A DNA stretch of 64,000 nt, from the NCBI GenBank assembly GCA_038326325.1, contig JBBQJW010000006.1, positions 62,001-126,000 of the forward strand, read 5' to 3'. The translations under genes were made by a program, and so were the position numbers. The stretch comes from UBA10324 sp038326325 (GTDB lineage: Bacteria > Bacteroidota > Bacteroidia > Chitinophagales > UBA10324). Under the pieces are notes generated by a model. The model searched no databases. It was not told the origin of the DNA and saw nothing but the letters and a program-made list of their open reading frames with translations. Positions 36,261-45,871 of this stretch are shown piece by piece; the first letter of the stretch is position 1, and each line of letters begins with the position of its first letter.

Positions 36261-37460
36261 ATGACAAACATTTCAGAATATAATTTCTCAGGTAAAAAAG
36301 CAATTGTTCGTGTTGACTTTAATGTTCCTCTTGATAAAAAAACATTTGATGTAACAGATGACACTCGAATTAAAGCTGCTTTAAAAACCATCAACAAAAT
36401 ATTAAACGACGGTGGTTCAGTTATTTTAATGTCACACCTCGGCAGGCCTAAAACCGGACCCGAAGAAAAATATTCACTCAAACATATTGTCGCCGTCACT
36501 TCTAAATTATTAGAGCGAGAAGTGGAATTTGTAAATGATTGTATAGGAGAAGAAGTAAAACAAGCAACGGCAAATCTGAAATCAGGTGAGGTTTTGTTGT
36601 TGGAAAATCTTCGCTTTCATCCCGAAGAAGAAAAAGGTGATGAAGCATTTGCAAAACAATTAGCATCGCTTGCTGATGTGTATGTGAATGATGCATTTGG
36701 AACCGCACATCGGGCACACGCTTCTACAACCATCATTGCAAACTATTTTTCGAAAGAAAATAAAATGTTCGGTTACTTAATGGCAAGTGAAATCGCGAGC
36801 GCCGAAATGGTGATGAAGAACACGCAGCATCCGTTCACCGCCATCATCGGCGGCGCAAAAGTTTCTGATAAAATTTTAATTCTTGAAAAGTTAGTTGACA
36901 TTGCTGATAACATTATTGTCGGCGGAGGTATGTCGTATACTTTCTTCAAAGCGATGGGAGGAAATATCGGGAACTCTCTATGCGAAGATGACCGCTTGGA
37001 AAACGCAACAAAACTTTTAGAAAAAGCAAAACAGAAAAATGTAAAATTTCTTTTACCTGGTGATTCAATTACTTCTGATGTTTTTGGAAATGACGGAACC
37101 CGAAAAGTCGCTGACAGTATGAACATCGAAACCGGATTCATGGGGCTCGACATTGGACCAAAAGCCATTGAAGAATTCTCGCAAACAATTATGAATTCGA
37201 AAACTATTTTATGGAACGGACCAATGGGAGTTTTTGAAATGAGCAATTTCAGAAATGGAACTGTTACAGTAGCCGAGGCCGTTGCAAACGCAACACAACA
37301 AGGTGCATATTCATTAGTTGGTGGCGGTGATAGTGTTGCAGCAGTAAATCAATTCGGCTTCGCTGATAAAGTTAGTTATGTATCAACTGGCGGCGGAGCG
37401 CTGCTTGAATATTTTGAAGGGAAAGAATTACCCGGAGTTGCCGCGATAGTGAATGGATAG
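36261..37460 (+). CDS. pgk: Phosphoglycerate kinase
   Basis: A 399-residue two-domain glycolytic kinase transferring the acyl phosphate of 1,3-bisphosphoglycerate to ADP. VRVDFNVPLDK, LMSHLGRPK and LLENLRFHPEEEKGD lie in the N-domain; AIIGGAKVSDKI, LWNGPMGVFE and LVGGGDSVAAV in the C-domain. Full length. It follows gapA, the usual glycolytic pairing. Confidence 0.96.
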   Translation: MTNISEYNFSGKKAIVRVDFNVPLDKKTFDVTDDTRIKAALKTINKILNDGGSVILMSHLGRPKTGPEEKYSLKHIVAVTSKLLEREVEFVNDCIGEEVKQATANLKSGEVLLLENLRFHPEEEKGDEAFAKQLASLADVYVNDAFGTAHRAHASTTIIANYFSKENKMFGYLMASEIASAEMVMKNTQHPFTAIIGGAKVSDKILILEKLVDIADNIIVGGGMSYTFFKAMGGNIGNSLCEDDRLENATKLLEKAKQKNVKFLLPGDSITSDVFGNDGTRKVADSMNIETGFMGLDIGPKAIEEFSQTIMNSKTILWNGPMGVFEMSNFRNGTVTVAEAVANATQQGAYSLVGGGDSVAAVNQFGFADKVSYVSTGGGALLEYFEGKELPGVAAIVNG

Positions 37461-37472
37461 AAATAATATTTT

Positions 37473-38867
37473 CTATCTAATAACCACCAATTTCCTCACG
37501 GTATTTCCACAATTGATAAAATAAATTCCGGAAGAAAGATTTTGAGTTTGAAGAGTTGAAGATGGAGTAGGGTTTTTTTTCTTCAATAAAATTCTTCCGA
37601 AGCAATCAATCAGTTTAAGTTCTACCCCAACATTTGAATTCAGAATTTGAATATTCATTCCCTCAGAAATTACTGTAGGTTGAATTTGAAAATCATTTTG
37701 CAACATCATTTCAATTCCGATATTTGGAGATACGGTAAGGTGCCCGACATTTGTTATTACACTGCAACTATCAGTGAATCCGTGACAACGATATTTATTT
37801 TCTTGCTGGCTTAACTGCACATTTGAGATAGTGAGTATTGAAGTTTGTGTTCCTGAATATTGACCACCTTCTGCAAGGTCAACGAAGCCACTGCCTGAAT
37901 CTTCTTGCCAATGCAAAAGTTCGTTTGTACTGCTTGGATTAATTGAAAACTGAGCAACACTACCTTCTTGCACATTATCATTCTGCACCATGCTTGTGAA
38001 TCCAACACATGAATCGCAATTGATAACATTGAACTGAAAATCCCGATAGTGTCTTCCTAAAAAAATTCCATTACGAAATTCATCCACAGATACTCCAACT
38101 ACAAATTGCCCAAGCATAGTTGGAATAATTGTTAGTTCCCCCGTCATCGAGTCAATTGATAATCCAGGATTGCCATCCATCGGATATAAAAATGTATAAG
38201 GAAACACAAAGTTCACCCCCGCATAAGGTGGAGGATTAGCAGGAACAGGAATAACATTACCCGGGGTTGCGCCAACAAAAGGAGAATATAAGTTGTAGGA
38301 TAAACTATCTCCATCAATATCTATTGCCGAATTATCATAAACATATAATTCGTTTGCACATAAAAAAGTAGTAGGATAATTTTGAAAAACCGGACTATTG
38401 TTTTGCAAGGCAATTGCATCATCAGAAATTTCTGCGAAGAAAGTTTCTCCAATCATAGAAGGGGTTAAAATATTTACGATTGTTGCATTACGGCAACAGC
38501 GTTGATAACAAAGAGTATATCCACCGGAAGAAGCTGGAAGTGTAACATTAGCCACAAAAGTTCCTTCTTCAACACAAATAATAGGAGGAGTAGCTGCACA
38601 AGAACTTAAAGATTGAAAAGGAATTATCGTATCTGATACAAAATTGAAAGTATCTACCAACACAACATTATATGAAGCATCAAATATTGTAAAAGAAGTA
38701 GGAGCATCAAACGGAACAAAGCCTTGACAATCGCGATACATTTTAAGCGTCAACTCATATTGATTTCCACCTAAATTCTTATATGAAAATTCTCCTCCAA
38801 TAATGTGTGTAGCAAACACTGAAATTGAAGACAGAAACAGAATGGAAAAATTTAAAAATAATTTCAT
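37473..38867 (-). CDS. Surface protein with Ig-like and T9SS sorting domains
   Basis: A 464-residue protein: signal peptide ending ..SVFA, then THIIGGEFSY...YELTLKMYRDCQG, a Cys-containing N-terminal domain widely found at the start of very large Bacteroidota surface proteins. Beta-sandwich regions follow (about 70-300), including SLSYNLYSPFVGATPG and LSIDSMTGELTI (cadherin-like). Next come an Ig-like domain (about 300-385, FSINPSSTNELLHWQ, ENKYRCHG) and a T9SS domain ending RKLVVIR. The frame is open to 39002, but the ATG at 38867 gives the signal peptide. It is convergent with pgk, 12 bases apart. Confidence 0.82.
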   Translation of the reverse strand: MKLFLNFSILFLSSISVFATHIIGGEFSYKNLGGNQYELTLKMYRDCQGFVPFDAPTSFTIFDASYNVVLVDTFNFVSDTIIPFQSLSSCAATPPIICVEEGTFVANVTLPASSGGYTLCYQRCCRNATIVNILTPSMIGETFFAEISDDAIALQNNSPVFQNYPTTFLCANELYVYDNSAIDIDGDSLSYNLYSPFVGATPGNVIPVPANPPPYAGVNFVFPYTFLYPMDGNPGLSIDSMTGELTIIPTMLGQFVVGVSVDEFRNGIFLGRHYRDFQFNVINCDSCVGFTSMVQNDNVQEGSVAQFSINPSSTNELLHWQEDSGSGFVDLAEGGQYSGTQTSILTISNVQLSQQENKYRCHGFTDSCSVITNVGHLTVSPNIGIEMMLQNDFQIQPTVISEGMNIQILNSNVGVELKLIDCFGRILLKKKNPTPSSTLQTQNLSSGIYFINCGNTVRKLVVIR

Positions 38868-39026
38868 GGAGAAATTTTTTTTCGAAAGATAAAAATCAAA
38901 TTCATAAAAATGATTTTCTATAATTAGTAAAGATTGCCGCTTTCCTTTAGCGGTAACAGGCAACCAAAAATATTTTCTATTAAGCTTTTTTGCCCCCCAC
39001 AATTATCCATTTCGTTTTTGCAAATC

Positions 39027-39048
39027 AGAATTTCTTATCAGAAATTCT
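39027..39048. other. 9-bp inverted repeat in the 397-bp divergent gap before mraZ
   Basis: AGAATTTCT-TATC-AGAAATTCT is a perfect inverted repeat in the region 38868-39264 between the divergent surface-protein gene and mraZ. It may be an operator or a weak hairpin. The rest of this gap holds one TGTTACA copy (39081), the MraZ boxes and the mraZ promoter, and no further gene is seen. Confidence 0.4.
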
Positions 39049-39204
39049 TCTTCTTCAATTAATTCGGAAGTAAAGAAGAGTGTTACAGTCGCAAAGGTTA
39101 GGAATATTTCCATCAAATTGCTATTCACAAACTCATTGTGAAAAACATAAACAGTTGATATTCATGTACAATAAATCTGTTTTTTATATCGTTAGTAGCT
39201 AATC

Positions 39205-39234
39205 GTGGCTAAAAGGGGAGAAAAGTGGAAAATC
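39205..39234 (+). promoter_or_regulatory. Three 10-bp MraZ boxes upstream of mraZ
   Basis: Three direct repeats in strict 10-bp register: GTGGCTAAAA (39205), GGGGAGAAAA (39215) and GTGGAAAATC (39225). MraZ proteins of other bacteria bind runs of TGGG/GTGG-type repeats spaced 10 bp apart in front of mraZ. The boxes end just upstream of the -7 element (39239-39246), so MraZ binding would cover the -33 region, consistent with autorepression of the dcw cluster. Confidence 0.75.
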
Positions 39235-39238
39235 TGTT

Positions 39239-39246
39239 TACATTTG
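39239..39246 (+). promoter_or_regulatory. -7 element (TACATTTG) of the dcw cluster
   Basis: TACATTTG fits TAnnTTTG and lies 18 bases before the mraZ ATG. The -33 zone is occupied by the MraZ boxes and has no TTTG. Confidence 0.6.
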
Positions 39247-39264
39247 TTCCGCCACCAATAGAAA

Positions 39265-39738
39265 ATGAGTCAGACACAACTAATCGGCGAGTTCGAAATC
39301 AACATTGATGCAAAGGGACGGGTTATGGTTCCTTCGGCACTCAAGCGCCAGTTGCCCTCTGACTCTCACGACAAGTTGGTGATCAATCGCGGGGTTGAAA
39401 AATGTCTGGTGCTTTATCCTATTAACGATTGGAAAATTATTTCGCATGAAATCAACAAGTTGAATTTGTATGTGAAAGACAATCGCGATTTCGCGCGCTA
39501 CTTTTTTCGCGGAGCCACAGAAATTTCTCTCGATGCGAATAACCGTATTCTGATTCCGAAACCATTATTGGAATATGCAGGTATTGAAAAAGATGTGGTG
39601 CTTTTTGCCTACAACAATCGCATTGAGATTTGGAGTAAGAAGAATTATCACCTACAAATGGATGAAGAACCTCGCGACTTCGTAAAGCTTTCAGAACAGG
39701 TAATGGGAAAAGTAAATGGCAACATCAATCTATCATAA
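39265..39738 (+). CDS. mraZ: Transcriptional regulator / division protein MraZ
   Basis: A 157-residue protein with two SpoVT-AbrB-like halves: GEFEINIDAKGRVMVPSALKR (about 7-27) and TEISLDANNRILIPKPLLEYAG (about 90-111). MraZ forms rings and binds repeats in front of its own gene, which are visible here. It is the first gene of a 13-gene cluster that continues to ftsZ; its 3' end overlaps rsmH by 23 bases. Confidence 0.95.
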   Translation: MSQTQLIGEFEINIDAKGRVMVPSALKRQLPSDSHDKLVINRGVEKCLVLYPINDWKIISHEINKLNLYVKDNRDFARYFFRGATEISLDANNRILIPKPLLEYAGIEKDVVLFAYNNRIEIWSKKNYHLQMDEEPRDFVKLSEQVMGKVNGNINLS

Positions 39739-40630
39739 ACCGGTTATGCTCAACGAATGCATGGAAGCATTAGCAATTAGTCCCTCCGGAAAATATGTAG
39801 ATGTCACCTTCGGTGGAGGTGGGCACAGCCAGGCAATTCTCAATAAATTAAATGCGGAAGGAAAATTATTTGCCTTCGACCAGGATAAAGATGCTGCGGC
39901 AAACATCATTGGTGATAAGAGATTGAATTTCGTCCCTCAGAACTTTCGTCACCTTCGGCGTTTTTTGAAAGTATATGATGCCGATAGTGCCAATGGGTAT
40001 AATGGGATTCTGGCTGACCTCGGAATTTCTTCTTTCCAGATTGATACACCTGAACGCGGATTCTCAATTCGCTACGAAGCAAATCTGGATATGCGGATGG
40101 ATGCCGGGCTGCAAACAACAGCTGCGGACATTTTGAATAATTATTCTGCAGAACAGTTACAGAATATTTTAAGTGAGAATGGAGAAGTGCGCAATTCAAA
40201 AACACTTGCACAGTTAATTGTTACAGCAAGAGTTGAAAAACCATTCACCACAACTTCTGAATTCATTGAACGAATTGATTCTTGTATCCGCGGTATTCGT
40301 CCTCGCTACTTAGCACAAGTGTTTCAGGCATTGCGCATGGAGGTGAATCAGGAATTGCAATCGCTGGAAGAATTATTAAAGCAAAGCAGTGAAGTGTTAC
40401 ACCAAGGCGGAAGAATGGTGGTGCTTACATATCATTCTCTTGAAGACCGAATGGTGAAGAATTTTTTCAAAAGCGGAAATGTAAACGGTGAAGAGAATAA
40501 AGATGTATTCGGAAATGTGACAAAACCATTTACCAATTTTTTGAAGAAGCCATTGACTGCATCAGAAGAAGAAGTGAGAGAAAATCCAAGAGCAAGAAGT
40601 GCAAAACTCAGAGTAGCGATAAAGAACTGA
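39716..40630 (+). CDS. rsmH: 16S rRNA (cytosine1402-N4)-methyltransferase RsmH
   Basis: A 304-residue SAM methyltransferase. HKPVMLNECMEAL, VDVTFGGGGHSQAIL (SAM site), LADLGISSFQID, RGFSIRYEANLDMRMD, FQALRMEVNQEL and VVLTYHSLEDRMVK are all present. It methylates C1402 in the 16S P site. The ATG lies inside the mraZ end (23-base overlap), so translation is coupled. Confidence 0.95.
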   Translation: MATSIYHKPVMLNECMEALAISPSGKYVDVTFGGGGHSQAILNKLNAEGKLFAFDQDKDAAANIIGDKRLNFVPQNFRHLRRFLKVYDADSANGYNGILADLGISSFQIDTPERGFSIRYEANLDMRMDAGLQTTAADILNNYSAEQLQNILSENGEVRNSKTLAQLIVTARVEKPFTTTSEFIERIDSCIRGIRPRYLAQVFQALRMEVNQELQSLEELLKQSSEVLHQGGRMVVLTYHSLEDRMVKNFFKSGNVNGEENKDVFGNVTKPFTNFLKKPLTASEEEVRENPRARSAKLRVAIKN

Positions 40631-40633
40631 ATC

Positions 40634-41038
40634 ATGAAAAACGAAAAACGAATTCAGGACGAAGAACAAGCAGGCGCAGAAGAGACTGTTACAACAGAAA
40701 GAAAACCGCGCAAGAAAAAATCGCGACTGATGGATTGGCTTGATGTAAGTCAGTGGGTGAGTTACGAAGTGGTGTTGCGCAATCTTCCATTCGTGTTTTT
40801 CATTTCGTTTTTAGGAATAGTATATATCTGGAACTCGCATCAGGTAGAAAAATCGGCTCGTGAATTAAATGCGATTGACAAGCAGATGAAAGAATTGAAA
40901 TGGGAATACACAACAACAAAAAGCGAACTCGAGTATTCAAGCAAAATGTCGGAAGTAGGAAAAATGGTTGTGTCAACCGGACTGGAAGAATTGAGAGTTC
41001 CACCAAAAAAAATAACTGAAGCAGGTCATGGGAATTAA
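40634..41038 (+). CDS. ftsL: FtsL-like division protein
   Basis: A 134-residue bitopic protein: a charged cytoplasmic N-terminus (about 1-50, KPRKKKSR), one membrane helix (about 51-68, FVFFISFLGIVYIW), then a coiled-coil-like periplasmic segment (about 70-115). FtsL links FtsQ/DivIB and FtsI-FtsW. Identification rests mainly on position between rsmH and ftsI and on topology, as FtsL sequences diverge fast. It overlaps ftsI by 11 bases. Confidence 0.8.
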   Translation: MKNEKRIQDEEQAGAEETVTTERKPRKKKSRLMDWLDVSQWVSYEVVLRNLPFVFFISFLGIVYIWNSHQVEKSARELNAIDKQMKELKWEYTTTKSELEYSSKMSEVGKMVVSTGLEELRVPPKKITEAGHGN

Positions 41039-43142
41039 AAGAGACATCTATTGGCGCATCGCAATCGCATTTACGGCGATGGTGGTTTTCGCGCTCGCCA
41101 TTCTCTGGAAAATTTTTCAGATACAAAATATTCAGGGCAATGAATGGCGCGCTCTGGCTGATAGTCTCACTACAAAATATTTAGCAATCGATGCTGACCG
41201 CGGAAATATTTATTCAAGTAATAATCATATGCTCGCCACTTCTCTTCCGAGTTTTGATGTTCGGTTTGATGCACGGGCTGAAGGATTGGAAACAGAATAT
41301 TTTAATCACACAGTTGGCAAACTTGCCGATTCACTTGCGTGGTTGTTTCACGATAAAACTTCCAACGATTACAGAATTGAATTAACTGATGCGCGAAAAA
41401 ATAATGAACGCTATCATTTGCTTAAGCGCGAAATTTCTTACACGCAATTACAGAAAGTAAAAAATTTCCCAATCTTCAGAGATGGTCAGTACAAGGGGGG
41501 ATTAATTGTTTTACAAAAAAATAAACGCTTTTATCCTTATCAGGAACAAGCGAAAAGAACAATTGGTTATGTGCGCGACAACGGAACAAAACCTGTCGGC
41601 CTCGAAGCAAAATTCAATGCTGATTTGAATGGTGTGAAAGGAAAACGGTTGATGCAGAAAATTTCAGGCGGTAACTGGATGCCTGTAAATAATGACAATG
41701 AAATTGACCCCGAAAATGGAAAAGATATTATCACAACAATTGATGTTTCAATTCAAGATGTTGCTGAAAATGCATTGCTGAAAACTTTATTAAAAAATAA
41801 TGCCGACCACGGTTGCGTGATTGTGATGGATGTAAAAACCGGAGCGATAAAAGCGATTGCAAATCTTGGTCGCACGAAGGATAGCATTTATTTTGAAAAA
41901 TATAATTACGCATTAGGCGAAGCGCACGAACCCGGTTCAACTTTCAAACTGGCTTCGATGTTGGCACTTCTCGAAGACGGATATATAGCATTGACAGACA
42001 CTGTTGATACAGAACACGGTCGCAAATTGTATGGTAAACAAACAATGAAGGATGCCGAAGATCACGGCGAATCAAGAGTGACCATTGAAAAATGTTTTGC
42101 AATCAGTTCTAATGTTGGTGTGTCGAAACTGGTATATCAGAATTATTATAAACAGCCGGATAAATATTTAAAACACCTGCGCGATTTGCAATTGGATCAA
42201 CCTGTTGGAATTGAAATTCCAGGAGAGCGTGTGCCATACATTAAAACTACCAGTGATAAATTATGGAACAAAAGTGTATCGCTTCCGTGGATGGCTGTCG
42301 GGTATGAATTAAATATTACACCGTTACGGTTGCTTACATTTTATAATGCTGTTGCGAACAATGGTGTGATGATGAAACCATACATCGTGCAATCAATTCA
42401 GGAATATGGTCAGCCAATAAAGGAATATCAGCCGTATGTTATCAATCAGAAAATTTGTAGTGATGTTACACTTGCTTCATTGCAGGAATTGCTGAAGGAT
42501 GTAGTGCGCGAAGGAACCGCGCAAAACCTGAAGAATCCATACTACAGTTGTGCGGGAAAAACAGGAACAGCGCAAATCACAAACAATGGCGGAGGTTATG
42601 CAACTAAAGTGTATCAGTCTTCTTTCTACGGATATTTCCCTGCTGAAAATCCACTCTACTCAATTTGTGTTGTGATAAATGCTCCATCAAATGGGGTGTA
42701 TTATGGTTCTGCAGTTGCCGGACCGGTGTTCAGAGAAATTGCGGATAATGTTTTTGCCACCAATCTGGATATTCATCCTTCGGTAGAAAACGATACAACT
42801 CAATACAACGCAACTCTTCCTATTGTAAAAACCGGATTCAGTTCTGATTTAAAATTTCTTTTCAGCAAACTCGATATTCCATTTATCAATAATGAAGATG
42901 GAACATGGTTGCAGCAAATTGCCAACGACAAATTAGTTGAACTCACTTCAACCAATCAAACAGTACGCGCAGGAATTGTTCCGAATGTAACAGGCATGGG
43001 ATTGCGCGATGCAATTTATTTATTGGAAAGCAGCGGACTGAGTGTAACAGTCAGTGGGGTAGGAGTGGTGAAAAATCAATCGCTTCCTGCGGGAACAAAA
43101 ATTACAAAGGGTCAACTCATCACTATCACACTCAATACTTGA
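41028..43142 (+). CDS. ftsI: Division-specific penicillin-binding protein 3 with PASTA domain
   Basis: A 704-residue class B PBP: membrane anchor (about 8-30), dimerisation/pedestal domain (about 45-240), and transpeptidase domain with the serine motif PGSTFK (about 302-307), SSN (about 361) and KTGTAQ (about 510). A C-terminal PASTA domain (about 645-704, VTGMGLRDAIYLLESSGL) may sense glycan or lipid II. It builds septal peptidoglycan cross-links with FtsW. It overlaps ftsL and murE. Confidence 0.95.
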   Translation: MGIKRDIYWRIAIAFTAMVVFALAILWKIFQIQNIQGNEWRALADSLTTKYLAIDADRGNIYSSNNHMLATSLPSFDVRFDARAEGLETEYFNHTVGKLADSLAWLFHDKTSNDYRIELTDARKNNERYHLLKREISYTQLQKVKNFPIFRDGQYKGGLIVLQKNKRFYPYQEQAKRTIGYVRDNGTKPVGLEAKFNADLNGVKGKRLMQKISGGNWMPVNNDNEIDPENGKDIITTIDVSIQDVAENALLKTLLKNNADHGCVIVMDVKTGAIKAIANLGRTKDSIYFEKYNYALGEAHEPGSTFKLASMLALLEDGYIALTDTVDTEHGRKLYGKQTMKDAEDHGESRVTIEKCFAISSNVGVSKLVYQNYYKQPDKYLKHLRDLQLDQPVGIEIPGERVPYIKTTSDKLWNKSVSLPWMAVGYELNITPLRLLTFYNAVANNGVMMKPYIVQSIQEYGQPIKEYQPYVINQKICSDVTLASLQELLKDVVREGTAQNLKNPYYSCAGKTGTAQITNNGGGYATKVYQSSFYGYFPAENPLYSICVVINAPSNGVYYGSAVAGPVFREIADNVFATNLDIHPSVENDTTQYNATLPIVKTGFSSDLKFLFSKLDIPFINNEDGTWLQQIANDKLVELTSTNQTVRAGIVPNVTGMGLRDAIYLLESSGLSVTVSGVGVVKNQSLPAGTKITKGQLITITLNT

Positions 43143-44605
43143 AAAAACTTTCCGATATATTATATAAGGTGAATCTTCTGGAAGTGAAGGGTGATACAGG
43201 CATTCACATTCTTGATATCACTTTCGATTCACGCGCAGTGAAAGAAGGTTCATTGTTCATTGCAGTGAAAGGAGTTGCGACTGATGGACACAAATTTATT
43301 GAGTTAGCAATTCAGCAAGGTGCTGTTGCAATTGTTTGTGATAAATTTCCCACAGATATAAAAGACGGAATCACATATCTGAAAGTATCGGATAGTTCTG
43401 TGGCACTTGGAATCATTGCTGATAATTATTTCGACCAGCCGTCGTCACGAATAAAAATTATAACTGTTACAGGCACCAACGGAAAAACAACTGTTGCTAC
43501 TTTGTTATATCGGCTGTTTCAATCTCTCGGTTATCCGTGTGGTTTGCTTTCTACAGTTGAGAATAGAATTAATGATTCGGTGATTGAAGCTACTCACACA
43601 ACTCCCGATGCAATTCGAATTAATCGTTTGCTGAAAGATATGTTGTATGCCGGTTGCACTTATTGTTTCATGGAAGCAAGTTCACATGCAATTGACCAGA
43701 ACCGATTAAGCGGACTAACAATTGCCGGAGCAATTTTCACAAACATCACGCGTGATCATTTAGATTATCATAAAACTTTCGACAACTACATCGAAGCAAA
43801 AAAGAAGTTGTTCGACAATCTTTCTTCTGATGCATTTGCGCTCACAAACATTGACGACAAGCGGGGCATCGTGATGATTCAAAGTACGAAAGCAAAAAAA
43901 CATTCTTATAGTCTTTCTGTATCTGCCGATTTCACAGCGAAAATTTTAGAAAATACTTTCGGAGGATTGCTGATGAATATTGATGGAGTTGATGTATCCA
44001 CTCATCTTGTGGGTGAATTCAATGCATACAATTTACTTGCGATTTATTCTACAGCAATTTTATTAGGGGAAGAAAAACTGAAAGTGCTCACTGCACTCAG
44101 TGCATTGCAACCTGCAGAAGGAAGATTTGATTATATCATTTCCGATAAATTAAAAATCGTTGGCATCGTGGATTATGCGCATACTCCTGATGCACTCGAA
44201 AAAGTTTTATCAACTGTAAAAAGTATTCGCACCAATAACGAACGAATTTTAACAATTGTCGGCTGCGGCGGTGACCGTGATAATGGTAAGCGTCCGATGA
44301 TGGCGCAGGTTGCTGCAGAGTTGAGTGATAAAGTAATTCTCACTTCCGATAATCCTCGCAGCGAAGATCCGAACGAAATTCTCAATCAGATGAAATCCGG
44401 AATTCCATTGCTGATGATTCCAAATGTGTTGTCAATTGCTGATAGAAGAGAAGCAATTAAAACTGCTGTAACACTCGCACATAGCGGCGACATTATTCTG
44501 CTTGCAGGAAAGGGTCACGAAAAATATCAGGAGATAAAAGGAGTGAAACATCCTTTCGATGACAAACAAGTGCTCAACGAAATTTTTAAATCACAAATGA
44601 AGTAA
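43139..44605 (+). CDS. murE: UDP-MurNAc-L-Ala-D-Glu:meso-DAP ligase MurE
   Basis: A 488-residue Mur ligase. The P-loop VTGTNGKTTVATLL, HTTPDA, MEASSHAID and the C-terminal LTSDNPRSEDP are seen. The DNPR motif is the meso-diaminopimelate-recognising signature, so the third stem-peptide residue is predicted to be meso-DAP. The start is a TTG at 43139 overlapping the ftsI stop (TTGA); no ATG fits the family N-terminus. Confidence 0.95.
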   Translation: MKKLSDILYKVNLLEVKGDTGIHILDITFDSRAVKEGSLFIAVKGVATDGHKFIELAIQQGAVAIVCDKFPTDIKDGITYLKVSDSSVALGIIADNYFDQPSSRIKIITVTGTNGKTTVATLLYRLFQSLGYPCGLLSTVENRINDSVIEATHTTPDAIRINRLLKDMLYAGCTYCFMEASSHAIDQNRLSGLTIAGAIFTNITRDHLDYHKTFDNYIEAKKKLFDNLSSDAFALTNIDDKRGIVMIQSTKAKKHSYSLSVSADFTAKILENTFGGLLMNIDGVDVSTHLVGEFNAYNLLAIYSTAILLGEEKLKVLTALSALQPAEGRFDYIISDKLKIVGIVDYAHTPDALEKVLSTVKSIRTNNERILTIVGCGGDRDNGKRPMMAQVAAELSDKVILTSDNPRSEDPNEILNQMKSGIPLLMIPNVLSIADRREAIKTAVTLAHSGDIILLAGKGHEKYQEIKGVKHPFDDKQVLNEIFKSQMK

Positions 44606-45864
44606 TGCTTTACTATCTCTTTCAATATCTTAATCAGCATTTCAATATTCCTGGAGCTGGAGTGTTTCAGTACATCTCGTTCCGCGCGGCATTCGCTATT
44701 ATATCTTCACTTATTATCACATTATTAATTGGAAAAAAATTAATTCAATATCTCCAGTTGAAACAAGTCGGCGAAATTGTTCGTGACTTAGGATTAGAAG
44801 GTCAATTGAAAAAACAGGGAACTCCTACAATGGGAGGACTAATAATTCTTGCTGCGATATTGATTCCGACTTTGCTCTTCGCAAAACTGCAGAATGTATA
44901 TATCATCATCATGTTGCTCTGCACAGTTTGGCTCGGCATGATTGGTTTCATTGACGATTACATCAAGGTTTTTAAAAAAGATAAAGGAGGATTAGCAGGA
45001 AAATTCAAAGTCATCGGTCAGGTGATTCTCGGATTGGTGATTGGAATAATTCTATACACGAGTGATGCTGTAACAGTTCGCCGTGAAATTGTAAAGACAA
45101 ACCCGAATGAAAGAATTGAGATGAGTGAATTTCAATCTTCTGCTGAAAAAGATACTGCTGTTTCGAAAAAATTTGTGGATGTACATACACCAATCACCAC
45201 AATTCCATTTGTAAAAAATCACGAATTCAATTATTCAAAACTGCTCACCTGGTTCAATGCTGATTGGGAAAAATACACTTGGATAATTTTTATTCCGTTT
45301 GTAATTTTTGTTATCACTGCAGTTTCCAACGGAGCAAATATGACTGACGGAATTGACGGACTCGCAGCAGGTTCATCTGCCATCATCGGTGCAACACTTG
45401 GGGTGTTCGCTTATGTGAGCGGCAACATCAACACCGCGAATTATCTCAATATCATGTATATCCCCAACTCCGGTGAGCTGGTAATTTTTCTTGCGGCGCT
45501 AATTGGTGCCTGCATTGGTTTCCTCTGGTACAATACATATCCAGCCCAAATTTTTATGGGTGATACAGGTTCGCTTGCGCTCGGTGGAATTATCGGCACA
45601 TTGGCTTTAGTTCTTCGCAAAGAATTACTCATTCCTATTCTGTGTGGAATATTTCTGGTGGAAAATCTTTCTGTGATTATTCAGGTTGCCTATTTCAAAT
45701 ACACCAAAAGAAAGTATGGTGAAGGAAGAAGGGTTTTTAAAATGTCACCGTTACACCATCATTATCAGAAGCTGAACTATCCTGAACCGAAAATCGTGAT
45801 GCGCTTTTTAATTGTCGGAATCATGCTCGCAGTACTCACCATCATCACGCTAAAACTCAGATAG
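44605..45864 (+). CDS. mraY: Phospho-MurNAc-pentapeptide transferase MraY
   Basis: A 419-residue multi-helix enzyme making lipid I on undecaprenyl phosphate. KKQGTPTMGGL, GFIDDYIKV, NMTDGIDGLAAG, GDTGSLALGG and LHHHYQ carry the conserved Asp and His residues. It is about 60 residues longer than the E. coli enzyme because of a loop at about residues 155-230 with many charged residues, ending FVKNHEFNY; such a loop occurs in other Bacteroidota. Start and murE stop overlap as TAATG. Confidence 0.95.
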   Translation: MLYYLFQYLNQHFNIPGAGVFQYISFRAAFAIISSLIITLLIGKKLIQYLQLKQVGEIVRDLGLEGQLKKQGTPTMGGLIILAAILIPTLLFAKLQNVYIIIMLLCTVWLGMIGFIDDYIKVFKKDKGGLAGKFKVIGQVILGLVIGIILYTSDAVTVRREIVKTNPNERIEMSEFQSSAEKDTAVSKKFVDVHTPITTIPFVKNHEFNYSKLLTWFNADWEKYTWIIFIPFVIFVITAVSNGANMTDGIDGLAAGSSAIIGATLGVFAYVSGNINTANYLNIMYIPNSGELVIFLAALIGACIGFLWYNTYPAQIFMGDTGSLALGGIIGTLALVLRKELLIPILCGIFLVENLSVIIQVAYFKYTKRKYGEGRRVFKMSPLHHHYQKLNYPEPKIVMRFLIVGIMLAVLTIITLKLR

Positions 45865-45871
45865 AAATTTA

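Noticed and set aside
38868..39002. 45-residue upstream extension of the Ig/T9SS surface protein
   Set aside because: The extension would precede a perfect signal peptide that starts at 38867.
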